Notes under the pieces: generated by a model
Told to the model about the DNA's origin: nothing
The model's database searches: none
What the model saw: the letters and a program-made list of their open reading frames with translations, nothing else
Position numbers and translations under genes: made by a program
Assembly (NCBI GenBank): GCA_948144175.1
Contig: CANXME010000897.1
Span: 1,007,001-1,071,000 of the forward strand
DNA from: Closterium sp. NIES-65
Lineage: Eukaryota > Streptophyta > Zygnematophyceae > Desmidiales > Closteriaceae
Reading direction: 5' to 3'
Length of the DNA: 64,000 nt
Shown here: one piece after another, positions 32,180-42,309 of the stretch
How the letters are laid out: every line of letters begins with the position of its first letter
Position numbering within the stretch: position 1 is the first letter of the stretch

Positions 32180-33790
32180 AGGAGGAGTTCCAGTGTCTGG
32201 CTGCTGCTTCACCTCATCTCGTGTCCGTACTACTTGCCCCTGAGGGAGACCCGGATGCACTAGACATCCCGACTCCGCGCTCTTACGCGGAGGCCGTAGA
32301 GGGTCCCTACTCCTCTCAATGGCAGGCAGCTATGGATGCAGAGATGGCTTCAAGGAAGTCCACAGGCACCTACGTTGACGCGGTTCCCCCTCCTGGGGCG
32401 AACATCGTCAGTGGCATGTGGATCTTCAGGGTGAAGCGGCCGCCGGGCTCTCCACCTGTCTTCAAGGCGTGGTACGTGGCTCGTGGCTTCAGTCAGCGGC
32501 AGGGAGCTGCACATAGCCGCTCAGCGTGACTACGAGCTTCACTCCCTTGACTTCAGCACTGCTTTCCTGCAGGGTAGCCTGCACGAGGAGATCTGGCTGC
32601 GCCGTCCACCTGGCTTCACTGGGACTTTCCCTCCTGGCACCCAGTGGAGCCTCCGACGGCCAGTCTACGGTCTCCGCCAGGCACCGCGTGAGTGGCACGA
32701 CACACTGAGGACTACGCTTGCGGCTCTTGGGTTTGCTCCCTCTACTTCTGACCCGTCGTTGTTTCTGCGCACCGACACTTCTCTGCCGCCGTTCTACATC
32801 CTTGTGTACGTCGACGACTTGGACATTGACATAGCGGACACTGCTGGACTCGCCTACGTGAAGTCCGAGTTGCCGAAGAGACACACGTGCACAGACCTGG
32901 GTGAACTGCGCAGCTACCTTGGCTTGCAGATCACTCGGGACAGAGCACGCCGCACCATTACCTTGACTCAGTCACACATGGTGCAGCAGGTCCTTCAGTG
33001 CTTCAGCTTCACGTACTCCTCGCCTCAGGCCACTCCTCTGTCTACTCGCCACTCGCTCTCAGCTCTGCCTTCGGATGAGTTCGTAGAGTCGAGTGGCCCG
33101 TACCCAGAGCTTGTTGGCTGCCTCATGTACCTGATGACCTGCACACGACCTGACCTTGCATACCCTCTTAGCATTCTTGCACGCTATGTTGCTCCTGGGA
33201 GACACCGACCAGAGCACATGGCTGCAGCGAAGAGGGTGTTGCGCTACTTGTGCAGTACGTCGGGCATGGGGCTAGTGCTTGGAGGGCGGAGTCCAGTGGT
33301 CCTCACTGGGCACGCGGACGCTTTTTGGGCTGACGACCAGGCTACTCAGCGGTCGTCACAAGGTTACACCTTCAGTCTTGGTTCCGGCTCTGTTTCGTGG
33401 CGGGCTACTCGCTCGTCTTCTGTTCTTGGCTCCAGTTGTGAGGCTGAGATCTACGTCGGGGCCATGGCTGCTCAGGAGCTTCGCTGGCTCACCTACCTGC
33501 TGACTGACCTTGGAGAGGCGCCTCGTTCTCCTCCAGTGCTGTACGTAGACAACAAGGCCATGCTGGCCTTGTGTCGAGAGCAGCGCCTGGAGCACAGAAC
33601 GAAGCACATTGCTCTCCGCTACTTTCTTGCTCGTGAGCTGCAGCAGCGTGGTCAGTTGCGACTTGCGTACGTGGCCTCTGAGGCCAACACTGCTGATGTT
33701 TTCACCAAGGCACTTCCGCCTTGTGATCATCAGCGCTTCTGCACTCAGCTGGGTCTTGTGCCTGTCTTGCCTCACTTGCTCACCTCTTGA
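32180..33790 (+). pseudogene. Copia O reverse transcriptase and RNase H (last piece, remnant)
   Basis: Resumes O pol after N2. It starts in the conserved spacer (LAPEGDPDALDIPTPRSYAE) and runs through MWIFRVKRPPGSP, LHSLDFSTAFLQGSLHEE, VYGLRQAPREW and the reverse transcriptase active site VYVDDL (about 32807) to RNase H (VLYVDNKAMLALC near 33540). It ends LPHLLTS with UGA at 33788-33790. Copies the element RNA and removes the RNA strand. Broken once or twice in this piece. Confidence 0.9.
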
Positions 33791-34000
33791 CCTTGCTTGT
33801 ACTCTTACATATATATATATACCTGCTCTTGCTTGTTTAGCCTTATATATATATGTGTACTCCTGCATGTGAACTGGCCTTGTGGCCTTGACCTTGTGCT
33901 CGGACTGTGTGGTGACGTTGTGATCCACCCTGAGCTTTGCTTTGCTTTGCTTGACTGGTCTTGTGACCCCTTGTTCTCCCCCACTTTGCCTATGGGGGTG
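33791..34000 (+). promoter_or_regulatory. Copia O 3' UTR: AT-stem hairpin, 3' block, polypurine tract
   Basis: An inverted repeat of TA tracts at about 33806-33858 encloses CCTGCTCTTGCTTGTTTAG. A conserved block at 33895-34000 includes TGTGTGGTGACGTTGTGATC and CCACCCTGAGC. The polypurine tract TATGGGGGTG ends at 34000, directly before the LTR. The same arrangement is seen in all six family members, and the block and tract in the small element at 56984. Confidence 0.85.
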
Positions 34001-34131
34001 TGTCAGAACATTATAGCTTATGCTTTTGTGTAGGCTGTAGTGGGGTATCCCATAGGGGGTACAACCCAATTAGGGTTAGCACTTGTACCCACTTCATTCA
34101 TAGTTCATCCATTCTCGTTCTCATTATCACA
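34001..34131 (+). repeat. Copia O 3' LTR
   Basis: 131 bp, two differences from 4732-4862. Followed by target duplication TCGTT at 34132-34136 and the resumption of Gypsy G. Confidence 0.95.
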
Positions 34132-34954
34132 TCGTTCACCGTTTGTTTGAACCGTGCCAGTGTCGTTTCAGGTACGTCCCCTGTATCTGTCCAGCTTTGT
34201 AGTGCTATCCGCTTCCCGTTGTTGTAGATGCACACGTTGCTGTTGACCCAATCGATCTCGGGGTTGAACCGCTTCTGAAAATCTCGCCCTAAGATAAAAT
34301 GTAATCCTTTGATGTTGGTGACTGGTTGCTTCGGCTTCCACCTCAACGCACCTATATGCAGCTGCAGTGATGCTTCGCCGTGGATAGGAAGCTTCGTACC
34401 GTCCACCATGGCTGCTGAAAACTGGGTCTCTTCCGCCTTCTCTCCAGTTTTCTCCAATGCTCCGCGGTCACACACCGAGTGAGATGCACCGCTGTCCACC
34501 AGTGCCTGGAGGCGTCGCCCATTGCATAACACCTCGAGGAGTAGTGGTTTCTGCTGCGCTGAGTAGCCAAAGAGGGTCTTGTAATAGGATCATAGGGTAC
34601 ATCAAACTTAATACCTTCCCATTTTCCTATACCTGACTCAGCGCTTTCCAACTTCACCTGGGGGGTAGGAGGATTTTTCCGAGGCTTGTATAATTTCTCC
34701 TGAGCCTGGATGCCTCCTCTAAGCCTTGGCAGCTGTGTAGGCTTCACGTGTGGGCAACGAGGAGCCTTAACACTGTGCTGCGGGGAGAGAATATTAACTC
34801 TACGGAATGCACAACCCTTTTTTACGCTCCGTAGTACTTTGCCCAACTTCTCAGGTACCTGAATAATTTCTAAAGGCTTTTTCTTGGCCTCTAAACCTCC
34901 CCTGAATTTTTTAAAGGCTTGAAAACCACGAGAAGCAATATTCTTCGTTAGAGC
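34132..34954 (-). pseudogene. Gypsy G protease and Gag-Pol linker (remnant)
   Basis: Minus strand, lying between O and C2. An aspartyl protease of the retroviral type is clear: LQALVDSGASHSVCD with the catalytic DSG near 34495, then FILGRDFQKRFNPEIDW near 34270. It matures Gag and Pol. Upstream (34580-34954) is a basic linker with little recognisable structure. Its downstream partner, reverse transcriptase, is at 4731 across O, and its upstream partner, gag, is at 42310 across C2. Broken. Confidence 0.85.
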
Positions 34955-35082
34955 TGTCAGATTTATATGACATAGTTTCTGTAGGCTATAGTGGGGTAGC
35001 ACATATGGGGTACAGGGTTTCTAGGGTTGTATTTGTACCCAATCTTCCATAGTCATTTCATTCCTGTTTTCCTTATTTCACA
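34955..35082 (+). repeat. Copia C2 5' LTR
   Basis: Starts TGTCAGATTTATATGAC and ends CTTATTTCACA; identical to 42182-42309. Contains the family core TGTAGGCTATAGTGGGG. Confidence 0.96.
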
Positions 35083-36100
35083 TGGTATCAGAGCGGGTCC
35101 TACCTTAGGACCGTTTTTTTTAGGGCCCACCGAAGCGCGCCCCGAGGCACGCCCTTTTTTTTTAGCGACCCCTCGGGTCGCCTTTTCCCTCGCGGCCCCG
35201 CTGTCCCTCAGACGCGGCCCCGCCACCTCTCCTGATCGCGGCCCCGCCGCCTGTTGGACGCGGCCTCGCCGCCTCCCCTGACGCGACCCCGCCGCCTCCC
35301 CTGACGCGGCTCCGCCGCCTCCCCTGACGCGGCCCCGCCGCCTGTTTGACGCGGCCCCGCCGCCTTCCCTGACGCGGCCCCGCAACCTCCCCAGACGCGG
35401 CTTCGCCGCCTCCCCTGACGCGGCACCGCCGCCTCCCCTGACGCGGCTCCGCCGCCTCCCCTGACGCGGCCCTGCCGCCTCCCCTGACTCGGCTCCGCCG
35501 CCTCCCTTGCCGGCCCGCCGCTGCACCCAGCGGCCCGCCGCCTCTGACGGCCTCGCCGCTGCACCTGCCGGCCCGCCGCCTCTGACGGCCTCGCCGCTGC
35601 ACCTGACGGCCCGCCACTGCACCCTACGGCCCGCCGCCTGCACCTGCCGGCCCGCCACTGCACATGCCGGCCCGCCGCTGCACCTGCCGGCCCGCCACTG
35701 CACCGGTCAACCCGCCGCTGCACCTGACGGCCCCGCCCCTGGATCTCCTGGCCGAGCCGCCCCAGCAGCCGAACCGCCCGTGAGCCGAGCCGCCCGACGC
35801 CGAGCCGCCCGGGACCCGAGCCGCCCTGCCGCCGAGCCGCCCCGGAGCCGAGCCGCCCCGCACCCGAGCTGCCCAGCCGCCGAGCCGCCCGGGAGCCGAG
35901 CCGCCCGGGAGCCGAGCCGCCCGGGAGCCGAGCCGCCCTGCGCCCGAGCCGCCCAGCAGCCGAGCCGCCCTGCACCCGAGCCGCCAGGTCGCTGAGCCGC
36001 CTTTCTGCATACCTACTCGACCTGCCCTGCCTGGTGAGCACAGTCCCACTGCAACTGCGAGCTCTTTCCCTGCTGCTTGCACTGCGTCGCTGTCATCGCC
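35083..36100 (+). promoter_or_regulatory. Copia C2 leader
   Basis: The primer site TGGTATCAGAGC is at 35083-35094 and GGGCCCACC at 35123-35131. Hairpin 1 is at 35135-35153, then a T tract, then hairpin 2 (GCGACCC/GGGTCGC) at 35165-35181. A tandem array on CCTCCCCTGACGCGGCNCCGCCG covers about 35200-35500, then a TGCACCTGCCGGCCCGCC array at about 35520-35730, then GAGCCGCC repeats to 36000. GGTGAGC is at 36033-36039 and gag starts at 36101. Confidence 0.87.
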
Positions 36101-39100
36101 ATGGCTACCCCTAGTGTCCTAGCTTTTGACGCTGAGGGTCGTGCCATTAATTTTGAGGTCTGGTTAGACGACCTGCAGCTGTTCTTACAGTGCGACAGGG
36201 CTGACGACCTTTCTCTCTTTGATCTCACCTCTGGCGCCTCTCCTGCTCCTGCTGCTGATGCTGATCCCGCTGTCCGCTCTAAGTGGGCCACCCGCGATGC
36301 TGCTGCACGTCTTGCTGTGCGTCGCCACCTCCCTACCTCTGAGCGTGCGCACTTTAGTCAGTACAAGAGTGCTCAGACCTTGTACGACGCTGTAGTTGCG
36401 CGCTACTCCTCCCCTACCACTGCCGCACTGAGCCGTCTCATGCTTCCCTACCTCTTTCCTGACCTCTCTGCCTTTCCCACTGTCGCTGACCTCATTACGC
36501 ACCTCCGCACTAGTGACACTCGCTACCGCGCCGCCCTTCCTGCTGAGTTCTGCGCCAAGAACCCCCCCCCCATGTACATCGCTCTCTATTACATAGTCAC
36601 TCGTCTCCCTGACTCCCTTCGCGTAGTCAGGGACCACTTCCTCTCAGTCTGTCCCACCACCCTCACCGTCGACCTCCTCGAGAAGGCCCTCCTTGCAGCG
36701 GAGAAGAGCATAGTCGCTGTAGGTGCTTCTCGTGGTGACCCTCGCACCCCCATCTTTGAGGGGTGCTCTCCTTCCCCCTTGCTGCCCTCTGTTGCCTCTG
36801 CTGCTGCTGCCGACCTGCTTGGTCTTGAGTCGGTCGGCGCGGCGTCTGCCCCTAGTGGGAGACGTCGCTCCAGCAAGGGCAAGGGGGGCAAGGGCGCGGG
36901 TGGAGCTGGAGGGGGCGGTGGCGGTGGCGGCGGTGGTGGCGGAGGGAGTGGGGGTGGCGGCGGGACTAGTGGCGGGGGTGGTGGTGGTGGTGGTGGCAGC
37001 AGCGGCGGAGACGGTGGTGGTGGTGCCAGCGGTGGTGGTGGAGGCAGCGGCGGAGGTGGAGGCGGCGGAGGTGGAGGCGGTGGAGGCGGCAGCGGAGGAG
37101 GCAGTGGTGGTGGAGGAGGTGGAGCTGGTCGGGGTGGTACCCAGCAGCGTAGCGGCGGTGGTGGTGGCCAGCGCTCGCACCGGCAGCAGCAGCAGCAGCG
37201 CTCGCGGGATATCCCTTCGCCTCAGCAGCTTCGTGAGTGGTATGCTGGGCGTCAGAGGGGTGGGGGTACTGGTCCCTGCACCTACGTTCTTCGTTCCGGC
37301 GACCGGGCGGGTGAGCAGTGTGGGGGTGCCCACGCCACCCAGCGCTGCTTTGGCCGCCTGACGGACGCTTGGCGTCAGCAGTTCCCTGGGGCTAGTGAGA
37401 TCCCTCGCTGGGATGAGCTTCTCAGGGCTGGTGTAGCAATCTTTGATCTTGATTTTGATGCTATCCTTACTGCTATGTATGTTGTGGATTATAGTGAGGA
37501 GAATGAGGGTTACCGTTGTTTCCAGCCCGACCCGGGCATTGGTACTGCTGCGCTAGGTGCTTGTGAGGCTGCTGCTCTAGGTGCCAGTGCGTCTGCGCTC
37601 TCAGGTACTGGTGAGACTGCGCTCACAGGTACTGCGTCGTCCTCGTCCTCCCTCACTTTCACACTTGACTCCGGAGCTTCTCGCTCCTTCTTTCGAGACC
37701 GCACTACCCTTACGCCGCTCGGCCGGCCGGTTGCAGTCTCCCTTGCTGACCCCTCTGGAGGTCCTGTCCTGTCTCACTTCTCCACTGTCCTCCCATGTCC
37801 GGCTGCCCCTTCGGGCACCCTGTCGGGTCTGTACCTTCCCTCGTTCTCCACGAACTTGGTGAGTGCAGCGGACCTGCAGGATGGGGGTGTTCACCAGTTC
37901 ACTCCTGCGAGTCAGCGGGTGACCCACTGCACGGAGGCACGCACAGGCCGACACCTGGCCACGTTCTCGCGTCAGCCCGGGTTGAGTCTCTACACCCTGA
38001 CCGTTGAGTCTCCTCCTGTCCCTGCGTCTGGGCAGGTGGCTGCGTCGGGTCAGGTACTTGCTGCTGCGTCCCGGTCAGGTCCTGAGTCTGCCCCCTGTTC
38101 TTGTCGCCTCCTGTCTCACGAGACTCTCCTGTGGCACCACCGTCTTGGCCACCCCTCCTTGCCCCGTCTTCGGAGCATGGCTTCCCGTGTCCTTGTCTCT
38201 GGTCTTCCCCAGTCTCTCCCTCCTCTCCCCTCCGGGCCAGGACCTTCCTGTGTCCCCTGTGTCGAGGGTCGCCTCCGGGCTACTCCTCACTCCTCCCACT
38301 TCCCCCCGACAGAGGCTCCCCTGCACACGCTTCACATGGATGTGTGGGGCCCAGCCCCCGTCCGTGGACAGGGTTACGAGCGCTACTTCCTGTTGGTGGT
38401 TGACGACTACTCGCGTTACACCACAGTCCTCCCCTTGCGCAGCAAGGGTGCGGTCACTGAGGTGCTGATCGACTGGATCCGCGAGGCTCGTCTCCAGCTC
38501 AGGAAGAGCTTCGGCTCGGACTTTCCTGTTCTGCGTCTGCACTCTGACAGAGGCGGAGAGTTCTCTTCTCGCCTTCTGCGAGACTACTGTCGCGCACGAG
38601 GGATCCGCCAGACCTTCATGCTTCCGGACTCACCACAGCAAAATGGGATTGCTGAGCGCCGCATTGGCATGGTCATGGATGTCGCTCGTACGTCCATGAT
38701 GCATGCGGCTGCCCCCCATTTTCTGTGGCCGTTTGCGGTGAGGTACGCGGCGCATCAGCTCAACCTTCACCCCCGGGTCTCTCGGCCTGCGATGTCCCCA
38801 GCCTTGCTGTGGACGGGGAAGGTTGGCGATGCGTCTGTGTTCCGTGTCTGGGGATCTCGGGCGTTTGTCCGCGACTTGTCTGCGGACAAGCTGTCCCCTC
38901 GTGCTGCTCCCTGTGTCTTCCTTGGCTTCCCCACTGACGCCCCAGGGTGGCAGTTTTACCACCCCTCCTCTCGTCGTGTTCTGTCCTCCCAGGACGTCAC
39001 GTTCGACGAGTCAGTCCCCTTCTACCGTCTCTTCCCCTACCGCACTCCTTCCCTCCCTCCTCCCCCGGACTTCCTTGTACCGGTTCCCCCCCCGGTAGAC

Positions 39101-41968
39101 CCCCTCCCCCCTCAGGTTCCTGCCCCCTCAGGTGTGTCCCAGGTAGACGCCGTTGACCCGGTCGAGGTTACTGGTGACTCTTGTGCTGTGCGCGGGGGTG
39201 CTGAGCCTGGGGGTGCTCCTGCTGGGGGTGCTGGGCCTGAGGGTGCTGTTGCGGAGGGTGCGGAGCCTGGGGGTACTGAGCCGGGGGGTGCTGTGCCTGG
39301 AGGTGCTGGGTCTGGGGGTGCTGGGTCGGGAGCTGCTGAGCCTGGGGGTGCTGAGCTGGGAGCTGCTGAGCCTGGGGGTGCTGCGTTTGGAGCTACTGAG
39401 CCTGGGGTTTCTCCTGCTGCTGCGTCTCGCCGGGAGCCCCTCTCTCCACAGGAGCTGCGCGAGTGGTTCGCTCGCCGCTGGAGGCGTGCTGCTAAGGCTA
39501 GAGGTGCTGCTGGAGCTGGAGCTGGAGCTTCTTCGACCGTCGAGGGTGCGGGTGCTGCCGGTCCCGGAGCTGCTGGACCTGCGGGTCCTCCTGGAGCTGG
39601 AGCTGCTGAGGGCGTTGGTGCTGAGCCTACTGCTGTTGGTCCTGCCGCTGGAGGTGTGGGTGGCGCTGGTGCTGTCGCTGAGGGTGGTGGTGCTGTCCCT
39701 GCTGAGTCTGGAGCTGCCGCGCGGCCTCGGCCGTACTTCGTTCCGCTCCTGCAGCAGGTTCTTGGTCTTTCTCCTACAGTAGAGTGTCCACCGCCTGTCC
39801 AGTCGCAGTCCCTGCCGGAGCCTTCCTCTCCACTGCCTGCTCCCTCTCCTTACACTGGTCCTACTGGAGGTCTTGCTGAGCGTCGTGAGCCTGCGTCTCG
39901 TCCCGCGTCGCCTGTTCGCACTGCTCGCGCTAGTGGTCGCAGTTCGCGTCAGCGTCCTCCTCCTGTCCCTGGCACGCACCGGATGTCTTTGCGTCCGTCC
40001 ACTGCTCCTCTGCGTGCCCCTTTGCCTTCTCCTCCTGAGTCCTCTCTTCCTGCGCTTGCCGACCCTGAGTCGGACTCTCTTCGTGCTGCCAGTCCTACTG
40101 TCACGCGTCTGCTTGCTACTGTCGTTACTGACCCCTCTTTTGAGTCCACTGCTGCGTCTGCTCTAGTCGCTGAGCTCGTCGACTTTGCTGCTCGCTGTCG
40201 TCTCGACTACGCTGCTAGTCTAGTTGCTGAGTCTGCGTCTGTCTGTCCTCCGTCCGTCGGGGGTGAGTGTGCTCTTGGCACGGACGTCCTAGAGGACAGG
40301 CAGGAGGAGTTACAGTGTCTAGCGGCTGCTTCACCTCATCTCGCGTCTGTACTGCTTGCCCCTGAGGGAGACCCGGATGCACTAGACATCCCGACTCCGC
40401 GTTCTTACGCGGAGGCCGTAGAGGGTCCCTACTCCTCTCAGTGGCAGGCAGCTATGGATGCAGAGATGGCTTCCTGGAAGTCCACAGGCACCTACGTTGA
40501 CGCGGTTCCCCCTCCTGGGGCGAACATCGTCAGTGGCATGTGGATCTTCAGGGTGAAGCGGCCGCCGGGCTCTCCACCTGTCTTCAAGGCACGGTACGTT
40601 GCTCGTGGCTTCAGTCAGCGGCAGGGAGTTGACTACTTTCAGACCTTCTCTCCCACCCCGAAGATGACTACTCTTCGGGTGCTGCTGCACATAGCCGCTC
40701 AGCGCGACTACGAGCTTCACTCTCTCGACTTCAGCACTGCGTTCTTGCAGGGTAGCCTGCACAAGGAGATCTGGCTTCGCCGTCCACCTGGCTTCACTGG
40801 GACTTTCCCTCCTGGCACCCAGTGGAGCCTCCGACGACCAGTCTACGGTCTCCGTCAGGCACCGCGTGAGTGGCACGACACACTGAGGACTACGCTTGCG
40901 GCTCTTGGGTTTGCTCCTTCTACTGCTGACCCGTCGCTGTTTCTTCACACCGACACTTCCCTGCCGCCGTTCTACATCCTCGTGTACGTCGACGACTTGG
41001 TCTTTGCCACAGCGGACACTGCTGGACTCGCCTACGTGAAGTCCGAGCTGCTGAAGAGACACACGTGCACAGACCTGGGTGAACTGCGCAGCTACCTTGG
41101 CTTGCAGATCACTCGGGACAGAGCACGCCGCACCATTACCTTGACTCAGTCACACATGGTGCAGCAGGTCCTTCAGCGCTTCGGCTTCACGTACTCCTCG
41201 CCTCAGGCCACTCCTCTGCCTACTCGCCACTCACTCTCAGCTCTGCCTTCGGATGAGTCCGTAGAGTCGAGTGGCCCGTATGCAGAGCTTGTTGGCTGCC
41301 TCATGTACCTGATGACCTGCACACGACCTGACCTTGCATACCCTCTGAGCATTCTTGCTCGCTATGTTGCTCTTGGGAGACACAGACCAGAGCACATGGC
41401 TGCAGCGAAGAGGGTATTGCGCTACCTGTGCAGCACGTCGGGCATGGGGCTAGTGCTTGGAGGGCGGAGTCCAGTGGTCCTTACCGGCCACGCGGACGCT
41501 TCTTGGGCTGACGACTAGGCTACGCAGCGGTCGTCACAGGGTTACACCTTCAGCCTTGGTTCCGGCTCTGTCTCGTGGCGGTCTACTCGCTCGTCTTCGG
41601 TTCTCGGCTCCTGTTGTGAGGCTGAGATCTACGCCGGGGCCATGGCTGCACAGGAGCTTCGCTGGCTCACCTACCTGCTGACTGACCTTGGAGAGGCGCC
41701 TCGTTCTCCTCCAGTGCTGTACGTAGACAACAAGGCCATGCTGGCCTTGTGTCGAGAGCAGCGCTTGGAGCACAGAACGAAGCACATTGCTCTCCGCTAC
41801 TTCCTTGCTCGTGAGCTGCAGCAGCGTGGTCAGTTGCGACTTGCGTACGTGGCCTCTGAGGCCAACACTGCTGATGTGTTCACCAAGGCACTCGCGCCTT
41901 GTGACCATCAGCGCTTTTGCACCCAGCTGGGTCTTGTGCCTGTCTTGCCTCACTTGCTCTCCTCTTGA
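36101..41968 (+). pseudogene. Copia C2 Gag-Pol, nearly whole (about one break)
   Basis: About 1,956 codons from MATPSVLAFDAEG to PVLPHLLSS and UGA. Domains by residue: capsid-like UBN2 Gag 1-200; poly-glycine about 267-343; SPQQLREWY about 375; expanded zinc knuckle (CTYVLRSGD ... CGGAHATQRC) about 392-415; protease LDSGASRSFFRD about 525; gag-pre-integrase WHHRLGHPS about 680; integrase VVDDYSRY about 767, LHSDRGGE and QQNGIAERR (DD35E); Gly/Ala linker with EPGGA repeats ending SPQELREWF about 1120; reverse transcriptase with VYVDDLVFA about 1628; RNase H VLYVDNKA about 1873. It makes its own particle, cDNA and integration complex. Start chosen by conservation in four copies. Confidence 0.93.
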
Positions 41969-42181
41969 CTTCACTTGTACTGTTACATATATTTATACCT
42001 GCTCTTGCTTGTCTAGTTCTATATATATATGTCTGTACTCCTGCATGTGAACTGGCCTCTGGCCCTGCTCTTGTGCTCGGACTGTGTGGTGACGTTGTGA
42101 TCCACCCTGAGCTTGCTCTGCTTTGCTTTACCTGACTGGTCTTGTGACCCCTTGTTCTCCCCCACTTTGCCTATGGGGGTG
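41969..42181 (+). promoter_or_regulatory. Copia C2 3' UTR and polypurine tract
   Basis: AT-stem hairpin at about 41983-42033 with loop CCTGCTCTTGCTTGTCTAG; conserved 3' block; tract TATGGGGGTG ending at 42181 just before the LTR. Confidence 0.85.
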
Positions 42182-42309
42182 TGTCAGATTTATATGACAT
42201 AGTTTCTGTAGGCTATAGTGGGGTAGCACATATGGGGTACAGGGTTTCTAGGGTTGTATTTGTACCCAATCTTCCATAGTCATTTCATTCCTGTTTTCCT
42301 TATTTCACA
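42182..42309 (+). repeat. Copia C2 3' LTR
   Basis: 128 bp, identical by eye to 34955-35082; target duplication AGAGC follows. Confidence 0.96.

Larger units (their letters stand above)
4732..34131 (+). mobile_element. Copia element O, inserted in Gypsy G, hosting N1 and N2
   Basis: LTRs at 4732-4862 and 34001-34131 (131 bp each, two differences). Target duplications TCGTT lie at 4727-4731 and 34132-34136. The element spans 29.4 kb because N1 (6362-13338) and N2 (17161-32179) sit inside it; its own DNA is about 7.4 kb, like C2 and C3. Order on the plus strand: LTR, primer site, leader, gag, protease, integrase, reverse transcriptase, RNase H, 3' UTR, polypurine tract, LTR. The frame has about four breaks besides the inserts. 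Moderately young by LTR difference, but older than its inserts. Confidence 0.95.
34955..42309 (+). mobile_element. Copia element C2, young, inserted in Gypsy G
   Basis: LTRs at 34955-35082 and 42182-42309 are 128 bp and appear identical by eye. Target duplication AGAGC is at 34950-34954 and 42310-42314. Length 7,355 bp. It has the full family layout, with about one break in Gag-Pol. Its LTRs form a subfamily distinct from O/N2/N3 and from C3/N1 (GTAGCACATATGGGGTACAG). Identical LTRs indicate a recent insertion. Confidence 0.96.
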
